A stretch of 30,091 nucleotides of DNA, taken from DATBVX01 sp963696675. GTDB lineage: Bacteria; Pseudomonadota; Gammaproteobacteria; Steroidobacterales; Steroidobacteraceae. The notes below the pieces were generated by a model. That model searched no databases, was not told the DNA's origin, and saw only the letters and a program-made list of their open reading frames with translations. The stretch covers positions 1-30,091 of the forward strand of contig CAVOLM010000022.1 of the NCBI GenBank assembly GCA_963696675.1. Reading direction: 5' to 3'. The stretch's first letter is position 1, and the number at the start of each line of letters is the position of its first letter. Both the position numbers and the translations under genes were made by a program. Below are positions 17,011 to 26,217 of the stretch, piece by piece.

Positions 17011-17826
17011 TCACGAGAGAAACGAAATGGTGCGGACCTCGATGCTCTCGCGCGGCGGCGCGTCGGCCGCCGCAGTCGGGTCGTCGAATGCCGTGTGCGC
17101 CGTCCACTGCACCTGCGTCGCGTCCGAATCAAAGAGCTTGAAGACCAGGACCTCCCCGGGCTCCATCCGCGGGACGTAGTACCAGCGATGCTGCGGTCCG
17201 TAACTCAAAGTGTATCCGTACAACGTGGGACGGTTCGGATCGTTCAAGCCGCCGTGAACTTCGCTGTCGTTGAGCTCGCTTCTCCTTACCGAGGAGCCGT
17301 CACACAGTGCCAGCGGCGTCCGGTACACGGTGCGAATGGGCCGCCAGACGTTCATCAGGACGAACCTTCTTTGCAGCCAGGACTCAGCTTCCTGAGAGCC
17401 CAGCAGATCGTGCGTGAACTGCCGCACGGTGCGCTCGCCATAGTCCACGTGCGCACCGTAGGCCGGCCGCTGCCCATCGCCGGTGTCGGTTGAATCGCTG
17501 CGCGCCACTTCGCCGAACACCAGAACCTTCTCGGCGCCCAGGAGGCGCGCAACGAGAGCCGCGATCTCCGGATAGTAGACGTCGCGAACTTCCCGGGCAT
17601 CGTGGAAATCGCGCACGGCTGTAGGCTCGTGGAGGAGCATGAACCCCTGCCGCTCGAGCGACAGTCGCGCGGCCTGCGGCCTGGCATTGCGGATCTCGAC
17701 GGTATGCTCCTCGGCCGGCCAGTAGGAGCGCGTTCTGTTGGTGGGATAGAACTGCGCGGTTTCGCCCGGGACCGCATACCTTATGGTCGCCCGAACGCTC
17801 GCCGGCATTTCGCTGGTGCGCCCCAT
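17011..17826 (-). CDS. CmcJ/NvfI-family oxidoreductase
   Basis: 271 residues, intact. It resembles the family named for the cephamycin 7-alpha-methoxylation protein CmcJ and fungal AsaB/NvfI-like enzymes. Seen: RDFHDAREVRDVYYPEIAAL, VLVFGEVARSD, AYGAHVDYGERTVRQ with a possible HxD metal pair, LMNVWRPI...PLALCDGSSV, HRWYYVPRMEPGEVLVFKLF and WTAHTAFDDP near the end. Family members are treated as Fe(II)/2-oxoglutarate-type or related oxygenases, but reactions are mostly unknown, and I cannot tell the substrate. AGGAG lies 5 nt before ATG. It lies 27 nt downstream of the YbdK-type ligase and runs directly into dusA, so it is probably co-transcribed with an amide-bond-forming enzyme and an amidohydrolase. 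Confidence 0.82.
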   Translation of the reverse strand: MGRTSEMPASVRATIRYAVPGETAQFYPTNRTRSYWPAEEHTVEIRNARPQAARLSLERQGFMLLHEPTAVRDFHDAREVRDVYYPEIAALVARLLGAEKVLVFGEVARSDSTDTGDGQRPAYGAHVDYGERTVRQFTHDLLGSQEAESWLQRRFVLMNVWRPIRTVYRTPLALCDGSSVRRSELNDSEVHGGLNDPNRPTLYGYTLSYGPQHRWYYVPRMEPGEVLVFKLFDSDATQVQWTAHTAFDDPTAAADAPPRESIEVRTISFLS

Positions 17827-17853
17827 GACTCTCCTGACCGATCGGGCGCCGTT

Positions 17854-18993
17854 TCAGGCCAGCCCGCTGGCGGTCTCCCGGATCAGCCAGTCGACGACCG
17901 CATTCAATCCCTCGCGCTCGCTCGCGCCCCGCGCGCGCGCTTCCTCGAACACCTTGAGCTGACGATGCGCACTGGTGCCGCGTTTCAGGATGGTGCGTGC
18001 GTGCGCAATATCCGCGCTGCAGCCCACCGTTTCCGCATCCTCTTTCACCAGCTCCAGCAGCTCTTCGAGCAACTCGCTAAAAGGCACGAGCTCGCCTCTT
18101 GCAAGATCAAGCAGCCCTTCATCGAAACTGTAGCGAGAGGCGCGCCAGCGATTCTCGTTCACCAGCATGTCCGCGTACACGCGCCAGTGCTGGTTGTTGC
18201 GTCGCAGGCGATAGAGCATCCGTAGCAGGCACACATTGAGCGATGCCAGCGCGATCGCGTCATCGACGTTGGTGCACACGTCCATGATGCGCGTCTCGAG
18301 CGTCGGGTAGCGCCAGCTCGGGCGCAAGTCCCACCAGATCTTGGAGGTGTCCTGGATCAGGTTGTTGCGAATCAGGGTACCGATATGGCGCTGATACTCA
18401 CCGTAGCTGGCGAAATTCTCGGGCAAGCCGGTGCGCGGCAGCGCACTGAACACCGTGAGACGGAATGACTTCAGGCCGGTGTTTTCCCCTTCCCAGAAGG
18501 GCGATGAGCAGGACAGCGCCAGGAGATGGGGCAGGAAATACGCGAGCTGCTTCATCAGGTCGATGCGCAGCTCGTCATCCTCGAGTCCGACGTGCACGTG
18601 CATGCCACAGATGACCATGCGACGCGCGGTCGCCTGCATCTCGCGGGCGAGCGCCACATAGCGGTCCTTGTCGGTGTGCTTCTGCTGGATCGCACGCGCG
18701 AAGGGATGGGTGGATGCAGCGATCGGCGCGATGCCATGCTTGCGGCCGACGTCCACCACGATCTTGCGCAGTCGCGTGAGGTGCGCGCGCGCTTCCTGCA
18801 TGTCACGACACACCGGCGTACCGATCTCGATCTGCGAGCGTAGGAACTCCGGGCTCACCTGCCCCTCTCCGAGCTCGGTGCATTCCTTGAGCATGGCTGC
18901 CGGCGGATCAGTGTCGAGATCACGCGTTTGCAGGTTCACCAGCAGATATTCTTCTTCGATTCCCACCGTAAACGGTGGCTGCTTGAGTGCCAT
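17854..18993 (-). CDS. ybdK: YbdK-type carboxylate-amine ligase (glutamate-cysteine ligase family 2)
   Basis: 379 aa, normal for YbdK. The family makes an amide bond between a glutamate-like carboxylate and an amine with ATP; YbdK has weak gamma-glutamylcysteine synthetase activity, but the natural substrate is unsettled. Seen: FTVGIEEEYLLVN at the N-terminus (acidic metal-binding residues), SQIEIGTPVC, AASTHPFA, GMHVHVGLEDDELRIDLMKQ with the His-x-His core, SSPFWEGENTGLKSFR, WWDLRPSWRYPTLETRIMDV and NRWRASRYSFDEGLLDL. The ATG follows GAGGCAAC, a fair ribosome site. It lies 28 nt after the N-formylglutamate-amidohydrolase-like gene, with the CmcJ-like gene next, suggesting one small pathway. 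Confidence 0.92.
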   Translation of the reverse strand: MALKQPPFTVGIEEEYLLVNLQTRDLDTDPPAAMLKECTELGEGQVSPEFLRSQIEIGTPVCRDMQEARAHLTRLRKIVVDVGRKHGIAPIAASTHPFARAIQQKHTDKDRYVALAREMQATARRMVICGMHVHVGLEDDELRIDLMKQLAYFLPHLLALSCSSPFWEGENTGLKSFRLTVFSALPRTGLPENFASYGEYQRHIGTLIRNNLIQDTSKIWWDLRPSWRYPTLETRIMDVCTNVDDAIALASLNVCLLRMLYRLRRNNQHWRVYADMLVNENRWRASRYSFDEGLLDLARGELVPFSELLEELLELVKEDAETVGCSADIAHARTILKRGTSAHRQLKVFEEARARGASEREGLNAVVDWLIRETASGLA

Positions 18994-19021
18994 GTTGCCT
19001 CGGTGCTGTGGCTGCGGGCCG

Positions 19022-19843
19022 CTACTCTTTTAATCGATGGTGCAGCCCCGGGTCCAGAAGGATCGGCTGCAGGACCCCGTGCAGGAGCTCCGCCCAGCGT
19101 TTGACACCCGCCGCAGTATCGATCTGGTCCTGCCGCACCTCGATACAGACGTGCGGCAGCTTGGCACGCTCGGCATGGCGTGCCACGGTGTAATCTGCGG
19201 GATGTCGGCCGGAATATGGCAGGTTATCGCCTACCGTCAGTCCTTCGATCGCCCGCAGCCGTTCGAGCAGCGGCACGGCGATGCGTGGATCCCGATCCCA
19301 TAACACGCCGATGTTCCAGGGACGTGGCTCGCTTCCCATCATGGGAGTGAAGCTGTGCATCGAGATGAACGCCGGAATCACTTCGCGGCGGCGAAACTCG
19401 TCGAGGCGCAGCTCGATGGCGCGGTGATACGGTTCGAAGAAGGTGTGCAGACGTTCGGCACGCTCGGCGTCGCTTATCTTCTGGTTGCCGGGAACTGGCG
19501 CGCCGTCACTTGTCGCCAGGATCGAAGTCGGGTCCTCGGGGGCACGGTTGCAGTCGATCAGCAATCGCGAGTAACCCGCGAGCACCGCCGGCGCGTCGAA
19601 CAATCGCCCCAGGACCCGCGTCAAGGAGGCGGCGCCGATGTCCCAGGCGATGTGGCGCCCGGTATCCGCCGCGCTCAGGCCCAGGTGCTCGAGCGCACCG
19701 GGAAATGCACGACTCGCATGATCGCAGACCAGCAACAGCTCGCCCTTGCCAGCGATGTTGAGCAGCGTGAACGGCGGCGGATCGCCGGGGCCGATCAAGG
19801 AAGACTCATCGTGCTTGGAAGCGCTCTCGAGGGCCGATCTCAT
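19022..19843 (-). CDS. N-formylglutamate amidohydrolase family protein
   Basis: 273 residues, intact. The family hydrolyses formyl or acyl amides; the true substrate here is unknown. Seen: LLLVCDHASRAFPGALEHLG (first metal Asp/His block), RHIAWDIGAASLTRVL, AGYSRLLIDCNRAPEDP, PAFISMHSFTPMM (metal His), WNIGVLWDRDPRIA, VGDNLPYSGR and HVCIEVRQDQI. These match the family in order and spacing. There is no HutG context (no other histidine-degradation genes), so a classical N-formylglutamate role is unlikely. It is followed closely by a YbdK-type ligase, as I recall from other proteobacteria. A TAGAAT sits exactly 8 nt before the ATG with no ribosome site, so the mRNA may be leaderless. Confidence 0.88.
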   Translation of the reverse strand: MRSALESASKHDESSLIGPGDPPPFTLLNIAGKGELLLVCDHASRAFPGALEHLGLSAADTGRHIAWDIGAASLTRVLGRLFDAPAVLAGYSRLLIDCNRAPEDPTSILATSDGAPVPGNQKISDAERAERLHTFFEPYHRAIELRLDEFRRREVIPAFISMHSFTPMMGSEPRPWNIGVLWDRDPRIAVPLLERLRAIEGLTVGDNLPYSGRHPADYTVARHAERAKLPHVCIEVRQDQIDTAAGVKRWAELLHGVLQPILLDPGLHHRLKE

Positions 19844-19851
19844 CGATCGCG

Positions 19852-19857
19852 ATTCTA
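19852..19857 (-). promoter_or_regulatory. -10 element placed for a leaderless mRNA (amidohydrolase operon)
   Basis: TAGAAT on the minus strand, 8 nt before the ATG at 19843. Transcription would begin at or within about two bases of the start codon. No ribosome-binding sequence is present in the interval CGCGATCG. Confidence 0.45.
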
Positions 19858-19868
19858 CATGAGTGGGC

Positions 19869-22800
19869 TCAGCCCAGGCGGCGCAGGTCGGCGGTCAGCG
19901 CGCGTGCAAACGGGAAGCGCGCGGTGGACTCGGGCTCCGCGATGTGAAAACCCTGTGCGTAACTCACGCCGAGGCGCGCGAGCTCGGCGAGTACCTCGGG
20001 TGACTCGACCCGCTCGGCGATGGTCTGGATGCGCATGGCGCGGCCGATCTGACTGATCGCCTCGACCATGCTGCGGTCGATGGGATCGCGAGTCACATTC
20101 TCGATGAACTGGCCATCGATCTTGAGGTAGTCGACCGGCAGAGTCTTCAAGTACATGAATGAAGACAGGCCACTGCCAAAGTCATCGAGCGAGAAACGGC
20201 ACCCGCGGTTCTTGAGCTCGCGCATGAAATAGACCACGTTGGCGAGGTTGGACACCGCCGCGGTCTCGGTGATCTCGAAGCAGATCGCGCCGGGGCTCGG
20301 CGTCTCCTGCGCCAGCTCGTTGATCAGGAATTCAAGAAAGCGATCGTCGTTGAGCGAGGTACCCGACAGGTTGATCGAAATCGTGTATGGCGGATGCGGG
20401 TCACTGGCGCGATGCGCCAGCACACTGAGCGCGTGCCGCACCACCCAGCGATCGATGGCGGGCATGACGTTGTAGCGCTCGGCCGCTGGGATGAACTCGA
20501 TCGGCTGCACCAGCGCGCCACTCTCATCGCGCATCCTGAGCATCAACTCGAAATGGCGGCGCAGGTCGCGGTTGTTGCCGATGGGAACGATCGGCTGGAA
20601 GTACAGTTCCAGCCGGTCTTCCTCGCACGCGCGCGTAAGGCGCGACACCCACTGCATTTCGCGATGCCGTTCCGGAACATTGTCCTGCTGATAGACGTGC
20701 ACGCGGTTGCGACCCTGATCCTTGGCGGCATAGCAGGCAACGTCCGCTGCGCTCATGAGCGCAGCCATGCTCTCGGTCTCGCGGCTGATCTCGACGATGC
20801 CGATGCTCACACCGACGTTCAATGCGCCGTCGTGCCACACGAAGCGGTAGTCGCGGATGGCCTGGCGCAGGGTCTCAGCGATTTTCATCGCCTGGTCCGG
20901 CTGGCATTCCGACAGGAGGATGCCGAACTCATCGCCGCCAAGCCGCGCCAGCGTGTCGCTGGCGCGAATGCGCGTCTGCAAGAGCCCTGTAATCTGTTTG
21001 AGCAGGCGGTCTCCCGCCGGATGTCCGCAGGTGTCATTGACCAGCTTGAATTGATCCAGGTCGAGGTACAGCAGAACGAAGCCGGGCCCTTCGCCGCGAC
21101 GCGTGCTCGCCAACGCCTCGCTCAGCCGGCTTTCGAACTCGCGCCGGTTGATGAGCCCGGTCAATGCATCGTGACTCGCCTGGTAGGAGAGCGCGCGGCG
21201 CAGCCGGCGTTCGCGACTCACGTCGTGGAACACCATGACCGCGCCGATGACGTTTCCGACGCGATCGCGGATCGGCGCCGCAGAGTTCTGGATCGCGATC
21301 TCCTGCCCGCGTCGATTCAGAAGCACGGTGTGGTCAGACAGGCCGATCACGCGTGCCTCGCGCAGGCAGCGCACGACGGGATTTTCTACCGCTTCACGAT
21401 CAGTCTCATTGATCAGCCGGAAGATTGCCGCCACGGGCAGTCCATTGGCCTCGCGGGTATCCCAGCCCGTCAGACTCTCTGCGACCGGATTGACGTAGTT
21501 TACACAGCCACCAGCATCCGTCGTGATGACGCCGTCGCCGATCGACTGCAGCGTGACCTGGGCGCGTTCCTTCTCCTCGAAGACCGCCGTCTCGGCCTTC
21601 CAGCGCTCCGTGATGTCGGCGATCGTCCCTTCATAGCCGATGATTTCGCGTTGCTCATTGCGCACCACCCGCGCACTCTCGAGCACCACGATGGTTCTGC
21701 CGTCCTGCCGCCGCAGCGGATATTCCGCGTTGTGAACCTCGCTATCCGCTTCGATGCGCCGTATGAACTCAGCACGGTCTGCTGGATCGACGTACAGGCT
21801 CGCTGCATCGGCCAGTGCGTACAGCTCTTCCGCCGAATCAAACCCGAGGATCTGCACGAAAGCCGGGTTGACCGACAGAAACCGGCCTTCGCGGCTGGTC
21901 TGGTACACGCCTTCCATGACGTTTTCAAATAGCCCGCGGAATTTCGCTTCACTGGCTCGTAGCGCATCCTCCGCACGGCGCCGCTCGGTCGCAATGCCGG
22001 CGAGTTGTGTCATGCGCGCCATCAGCTCCAGTTCCCGTCGCCCGGGCGTGCCGGTCTGGCGCCGATAGATCGAGAAGCAGCCGAGCGCGCTGCCATCGCC
22101 GGCCAGAATCGGCGTCGACCAGCAGGCCTTGAGGCCGAAACGCAGCGCGAGTTCACGCCGCTGCTCCCACAAGGCATCCTTCGCAATGTCCGCGACGATC
22201 ACCTGCCGCCCGAGAAAGACCGCAGCCGAGCAGGAGCCGAACCGCGGGCCCACGGGGGTGCCTTCCATACCGGCACAGAACTCGGGAGGCAGCCGAGGCG
22301 CTACGAGCTGCTGGAACGTGTGTGACTGCTGATTGAGGAGGCTGATCGCGCAATACGAGCTCTGGAGCGACCTTCTCTATGACTTCGGTGATTGCCTCCA
22401 GCGCCACGGACAGGTGCGCGTGCGAGGCGAGCTTCTCGAATACCCGCCGTTCGCCGGCAGCGATCAGCTCGGCACGCTTGCGGTCGGTGATGTCGGTGAT
22501 GCTGCCGCGGATCAGCTTGCGCGTGGAGCTCGGGAGCCGGACCAGGCGTACCTCGCAGGGGATGTCGTTGCCAAGCGCATCACGGTGCAGCCATTCGAAC
22601 ACCGGCGTTTCACCATTCAGCGCGCGATCCAGATGCCCGCGCGCCACACCGAACGAAGACGTGCCGTCCGGCTGCGCGGGTGGGCTCACTGCTGCCGGCC
22701 CGCATTGAAGCAGCGCCGCGCGATCCATCTTGAAGAAGCGCACCGCGTTGTCGTTGACATCGATGAAGCGACCGACGTCCATGTCGAGCACGACGATGGC

Positions 22801-23560
22801 TTCCGGAGCGTTTTCGACCAGCGTCCGGTAGCGCGCTTCGCTTTCGCGCATGGCCTGCTCGGAATTGCGCCGATCCGTGATGTCACGCAGGCAGACGACG
22901 AAGACGCGACGGCGGTTCACGCGCGCCTCGCTCACCGCGATGTCCGCGGCGAACTGGCGCGCCATCCTTGTTCCGACCCCAGGTCTCGTGGGCCGCCAGG
23001 TCGACATGAGTGTCATCGAGCCGCGCCGCCAGCCGCGACAAGTAGTCGGCTACCGTTCCCTGGTTCGCCGCCTCGGGGACGAGATGATCGAGCGTGCGGC
23101 CGACGACCTCGGCCTGGCTGTAGCCGAAGATGCGCTCGCCGGTGGGATTGAAGGTCTCGATGTGCCCGCCCTCATCGACCGTGATGATGGCGTCCTTAAT
23201 GTGATCGAGAATGGCCTGCAGCTGGGCGGACGTCTGCTCGCGAATTTCGCGCGTGAGGGCCTGTGCCTCATCCGACATGAGCTGCATCGAACGCACGATG
23301 CCGCGGCGCTCTTCATCTACGGCGTCGTAGTGGCGGCTGATGGTCTCGAGCAGCCGAATGAGTTCCGGGGTCCCATCGGGAGAGCCCGCCGCAGCGATGC
23401 GCAGCTGCTGGCGAAGCAGTCGGTTAAGGTTGGGGGTGCCGGTGGGGAACACTCCCGTCCACCCGGTCGGGTAGGTGGCCGCGGGATCGCTGCCCGACGG
23501 CTCAGGGAGCCGACTCGGCGCAGCTGCTCTACCGCCCGCATTTGACATAAGCCGTGCCAC
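19869..23560 (-). CDS. PAS-PAS-GAF-PAS-PAS-GGDEF-EAL c-di-GMP protein (two frameshifts)
   Basis: About 1230 residues, soluble (no membrane helices seen). Order: N-terminal region with a helical segment (DEAQALTREIREQTSAQLQA), PAS1 (about 115-225, GERIFGYSQAEVVGR), PAS2 (240-370, YRTLVENAPEAIVVLDMD), GAF (380-545, VIVADIAKDALWEQ), PAS3 (FRGLFENVMEGVYQTS), PAS4 (LQSIGDGVITTDAGG), GGDEF (ASHDALTGLINRREFE; RASD then five residues then GGDEF, an intact inhibitory I-site) and EAL. In the EAL domain the signature reads FELMLRM, keeping Glu; NLSG, FEITET, SLDDFGSG, LKIDGQFI and AERVE are all present, so phosphodiesterase activity is plausible. Frame breaks near 22970 and 22335. Start is ATG 23560 or 23548. 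It senses small ligands or redox/light through PAS and GAF; cue unknown. Confidence 0.88.
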
Positions 23561-23694
23561 GGACCTTGCGCTTCGAGCAAGCGTGGACGGGCATCTTAGT
23601 TACGCTATGGAAAATGGCTGTGTGATCCGACTCTCGATTCCGCGACGAGTCCCAGGATTCGCACGGAAAAGCGCTCGCCAGGTCGACGACGGTC

Positions 23695-25515
23695 CTACCC
23701 GGAAGCGGCGCGCAGCATTCGCTTGCGCTCCTGCTCGGTCAGGGCGCGTTTGCGCAGCCGTATGGCCGTGGGAGTGATCTCCACCAGTTCGTCGTCCGAG
23801 ATGAATTCCATGGCCTGCTCGAGCGAGAGACGGATTGGGGGCGTCAGGATCAGCTTCTCGTCGCTTCCGGCGGCCCGGATGTTGGTCAGCTTCTTGGCCT
23901 TGAGCGGGTTGACGGTCAGGTCGTTGTCGCGGCTGTGAATGCCGACGATCTGGCCCGCGTAGACCTCCTCGCCCGGACCCACAAACAGGCGCCCGCGTTC
24001 CTGGAGGCTGAACAGGGCGTAGGCCAGCGTGCGTCCCTGGCCGTTCGAAATCAGCACGCCGTTGGTCCTCAGACCGAGCTCGCGCGTGACGAGCGGTCCG
24101 TAGTGATCAAAGACGTGATGCAGGATGCCCGTGCCCGACGTCAGGGTCCGAAACTCGGTCTGGAAGCCGATCAGGCCACGCGACGGGATCATGTAGTCCA
24201 GGCGCACCCTGCCCTTGCCATCCGGCTGCATTGCGCTCAGTTCCGCGCCGCGCTCGCCAAGACCCGTCATCACCGCGCCCTGGGCAGAGTCTTCTATGTC
24301 CACGGTCAGCAGCTCGTACGGCTCGCAGGACACGCCATCGATTTCCCGAATGACCACTCGTGGCTTGGAGACCGCGACTTCGTAGCCTTCGCGGCGCATG
24401 TTTTCGAGCAACACGCCCAGATGCAGTTCGCCGCGGCCGTAGACGATGAACTTGTCCGGGTCGTCCGTTTCCTCGACGCGCAACGCGACGTTGTGAAGCG
24501 CCTCGCGCTGCAGGCGCTCGCGCAGCTGGCGGCTGGTCACGAACTTGCCGTCGCGCCCGTAGAAAGGCGACGTGTTCACCTCGAAGGTCATGCTGATCGT
24601 GGGCTCGTCCACCGTGAGCCGCGGCAGCGCCTCGGGTTGCGCCGGATCGCAGATCGTGTCGGAGATCTTCGGCTCGCCAATGCCCGGCGAACGCCACGAT
24701 GTCGCCCGCTTCTGCAGACTCCACCTCGATGCGGGTGAGGCCGATGAAGCCCAGGATCTGGCCGATGCGCTCGTTGCGCACCTGTCCGTCCGCGCCGACC
24801 ACGGTGACCGCGGCATTGCGACGCAGCGTGCCGCGCTTGATGCGGCCGATGCCGATGGCGCCCACGTAGCTCGAGTAATCGAGCTGGCTCACCTGCAGTT
24901 GCAGCGGCCCGTCCACATCGACGTCCGGTGCCGGGCAATGCTGCACGATGGCGTGGAACAGGCGCCCATGTCGGAGGCCGGCTGCGCCGGATCCAGCGTG
25001 GCGAAACCCTGCAGGGCAGATGCATACACCACCGGAAAATCGAGCTGTGCCTCGGTGGCGCCGAGACGATCGAACAGGTCGAACGTCTGATCGAGCACCC
25101 AGCCCGGACGTGCTTCCGCGCGGTCGATCTTGTTGATGACCACGATCGGCTTCAGTCCATGAGCGAAGGCCTTCTGCGTGACGAAGCGCGTCTGCGGCAT
25201 CGGCCCGTCGACTGCATCCACCAGCAGCAGCACCGAATCGACCATCGACAGTACGCGCTCGACTTCGCCGCCGAAATCCGCGTGCCCCGGCGTGTCGACG
25301 ATGTTGATCCGGTAATCCTCCCAGCGGATCGCGTGTTCTTGGCGAGAATCGTGATGCCGCGCTCGCGTTCCAGCGCGTTGGAGTCCATGCACGCGCTCGG
25401 GCAGTTCCTTGCGCGCGTCCAGAGTGCCCGACTGCTTCAGCAGCTGATCGACGAGCGTCGTCTTGCCGTGATCGACGTGCGCGATGATGGCGATGTTGCG
25501 AAGATTGGCGATCAC
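23695..25515 (-). CDS. typA: Ribosome-associated GTPase TypA/BipA (frameshifted)
   Basis: 607 residues when repaired, the normal size. Translation-factor GTPase that helps late 50S assembly and stress growth. Seen: IANLRNIAIIAHVDHGKTTL (G1), RERGITILAKNTAI (switch I, in a shifted frame), VDTPGHADFGGEVERVL (G3), INKIDR (G4), QLDYSSYVGAIGIGRIKRG (domain II), SMTFEVNTSPFYGRDGKFVT, GRGELHLGVLLENMRREG (domain III), and the TypA-specific C-terminal domain (PSRGLIGFQTEFRT, LFVGPGEEVYAGQIVG, PLKAKKLTNIRAAGSDE). The start is GTG at 25515. Compensating slips near 25385 and 25335, and single slips near 24961 and 24685, break the frame; a conserved, usually single-copy gene is unlikely to be dead, so sequence error is favoured. 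A TACAAT (25545-25550, minus strand) may be its -10. Confidence 0.93.
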
Positions 25516-25544
25516 GGAAAGGGGCCTGGGCTCAAAGGGCGCGC

Positions 25545-25550
25545 ATTGTA
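25545..25550 (-). promoter_or_regulatory. Possible -10 element of typA
   Basis: TACAAT preceded by TG on the minus strand (TGTACAAT), 29 nt before the GTG start. No clear -35. Located in the 98-nt gap between typA and the small lipoprotein gene. Confidence 0.3.
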
Positions 25551-25613
25551 CATGGACGGGCGCGCGGTATCGACGCTCCTCGTCGCCTGCGCCCGGCCGC
25601 TGAATGCGCCGTT

Positions 25614-26177
25614 CTAGTGCCCGGAATCGGTGGCCGCTTTGGATTCGGTGGTCGCCGCCTGGTCCGCCGGGGCGCCGACCACTACAGGAATGGCAAAAGT
25701 ACGCGCGATGCTCCCCGTATCACTGTCGAGCAGCACTACGGCGCTGACGTAATACACGCCATTGTCCCGTGGCACGACACTCAGTTCGTGACGATAAACA
25801 TTGCCGGACTGAATATCCCGATACTCGGCCGGGCCACCACCGGGCTGTACAGCGAGCGCATCGGTCGAGATGTACGTCACTCGCATCGTGTTGGCCGTAA
25901 CCTTGGGCAGCAGCGCGATCGAGATCACGAGTGGCTGACCGATTTGGGGGCGGTCCTGGAGCTCGAACTTGAGCCCGACTGTCGACTCATCCTTGCCAGC
26001 GCTCACGCCGCTCACCATGCGTTTGAGCGCCGCATCGCTCTCCGGATCTCTTGCACTCACCGCCGCGCCCGGGGTCGCAGCGACCTGCGCGTTGTCGCCG
26101 GCCGGATCACGACCGCAACCGAAGAGAGTCGTGGCCAATACCACGCCGAAAAGGGAGCCCGCCGTAACATGTTTCAT
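25614..26177 (-). CDS. Small lipoprotein, function unknown
   Basis: 187 residues from the ATG encoding MKHVTAGSLFGVVLATTLFG. This is a lipoprotein signal: hydrophobic core then lipobox LFGC, with Cys 21 as the lipid-modified residue; +2 Gly gives no inner-membrane retention signal, so outer-membrane sorting is likely. The mature part starts with a low-complexity Ala/Gly/Asp stretch, then a predicted beta-sandwich (VGLKFELQDRPQIGQPLVIS, LPKVTANTMRVTYIST, YRHELSVVPRDNGVYYVSAV) and a Thr/Ala/Ser-rich tail. I recognise no named family. An upstream in-frame ATG (26195) would add six residues. It starts 40 nt after srkA ends. A TAGTTT lies 8 nt before this ATG. Confidence 0.82.
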   Translation of the reverse strand: MKHVTAGSLFGVVLATTLFGCGRDPAGDNAQVAATPGAAVSARDPESDAALKRMVSGVSAGKDESTVGLKFELQDRPQIGQPLVISIALLPKVTANTMRVTYISTDALAVQPGGGPAEYRDIQSGNVYRHELSVVPRDNGVYYVSAVVLLDSDTGSIARTFAIPVVVGAPADQAATTESKAATDSGH

Positions 26178-26185
26178 GAACGACA

Positions 26186-26191
26186 AAACTA
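26186..26191 (-). promoter_or_regulatory. Extended -10 placed for a leaderless mRNA (lipoprotein)
   Basis: TGC-TAGTTT on the minus strand, with exactly 8 nt before the ATG at 26177. It has the form TANNNT with an extended TGn. No ribosome site in the interval. Weaker match than the two TAGAAT examples in this window. Confidence 0.3.
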
Positions 26192-26217
26192 GCATAGTGC
26201 TGCCGACCTGTCCGAGA

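Noticed and set aside
15998..17179. 393 aa open frame antisense to dusA
   Set aside because: Shadow frame; DusA motifs on the other strand are unambiguous.
20394..21932. 512 aa open frame antisense to the GGDEF-EAL gene
   Set aside because: Shadow of a conserved gene; no recognisable motifs or signal.
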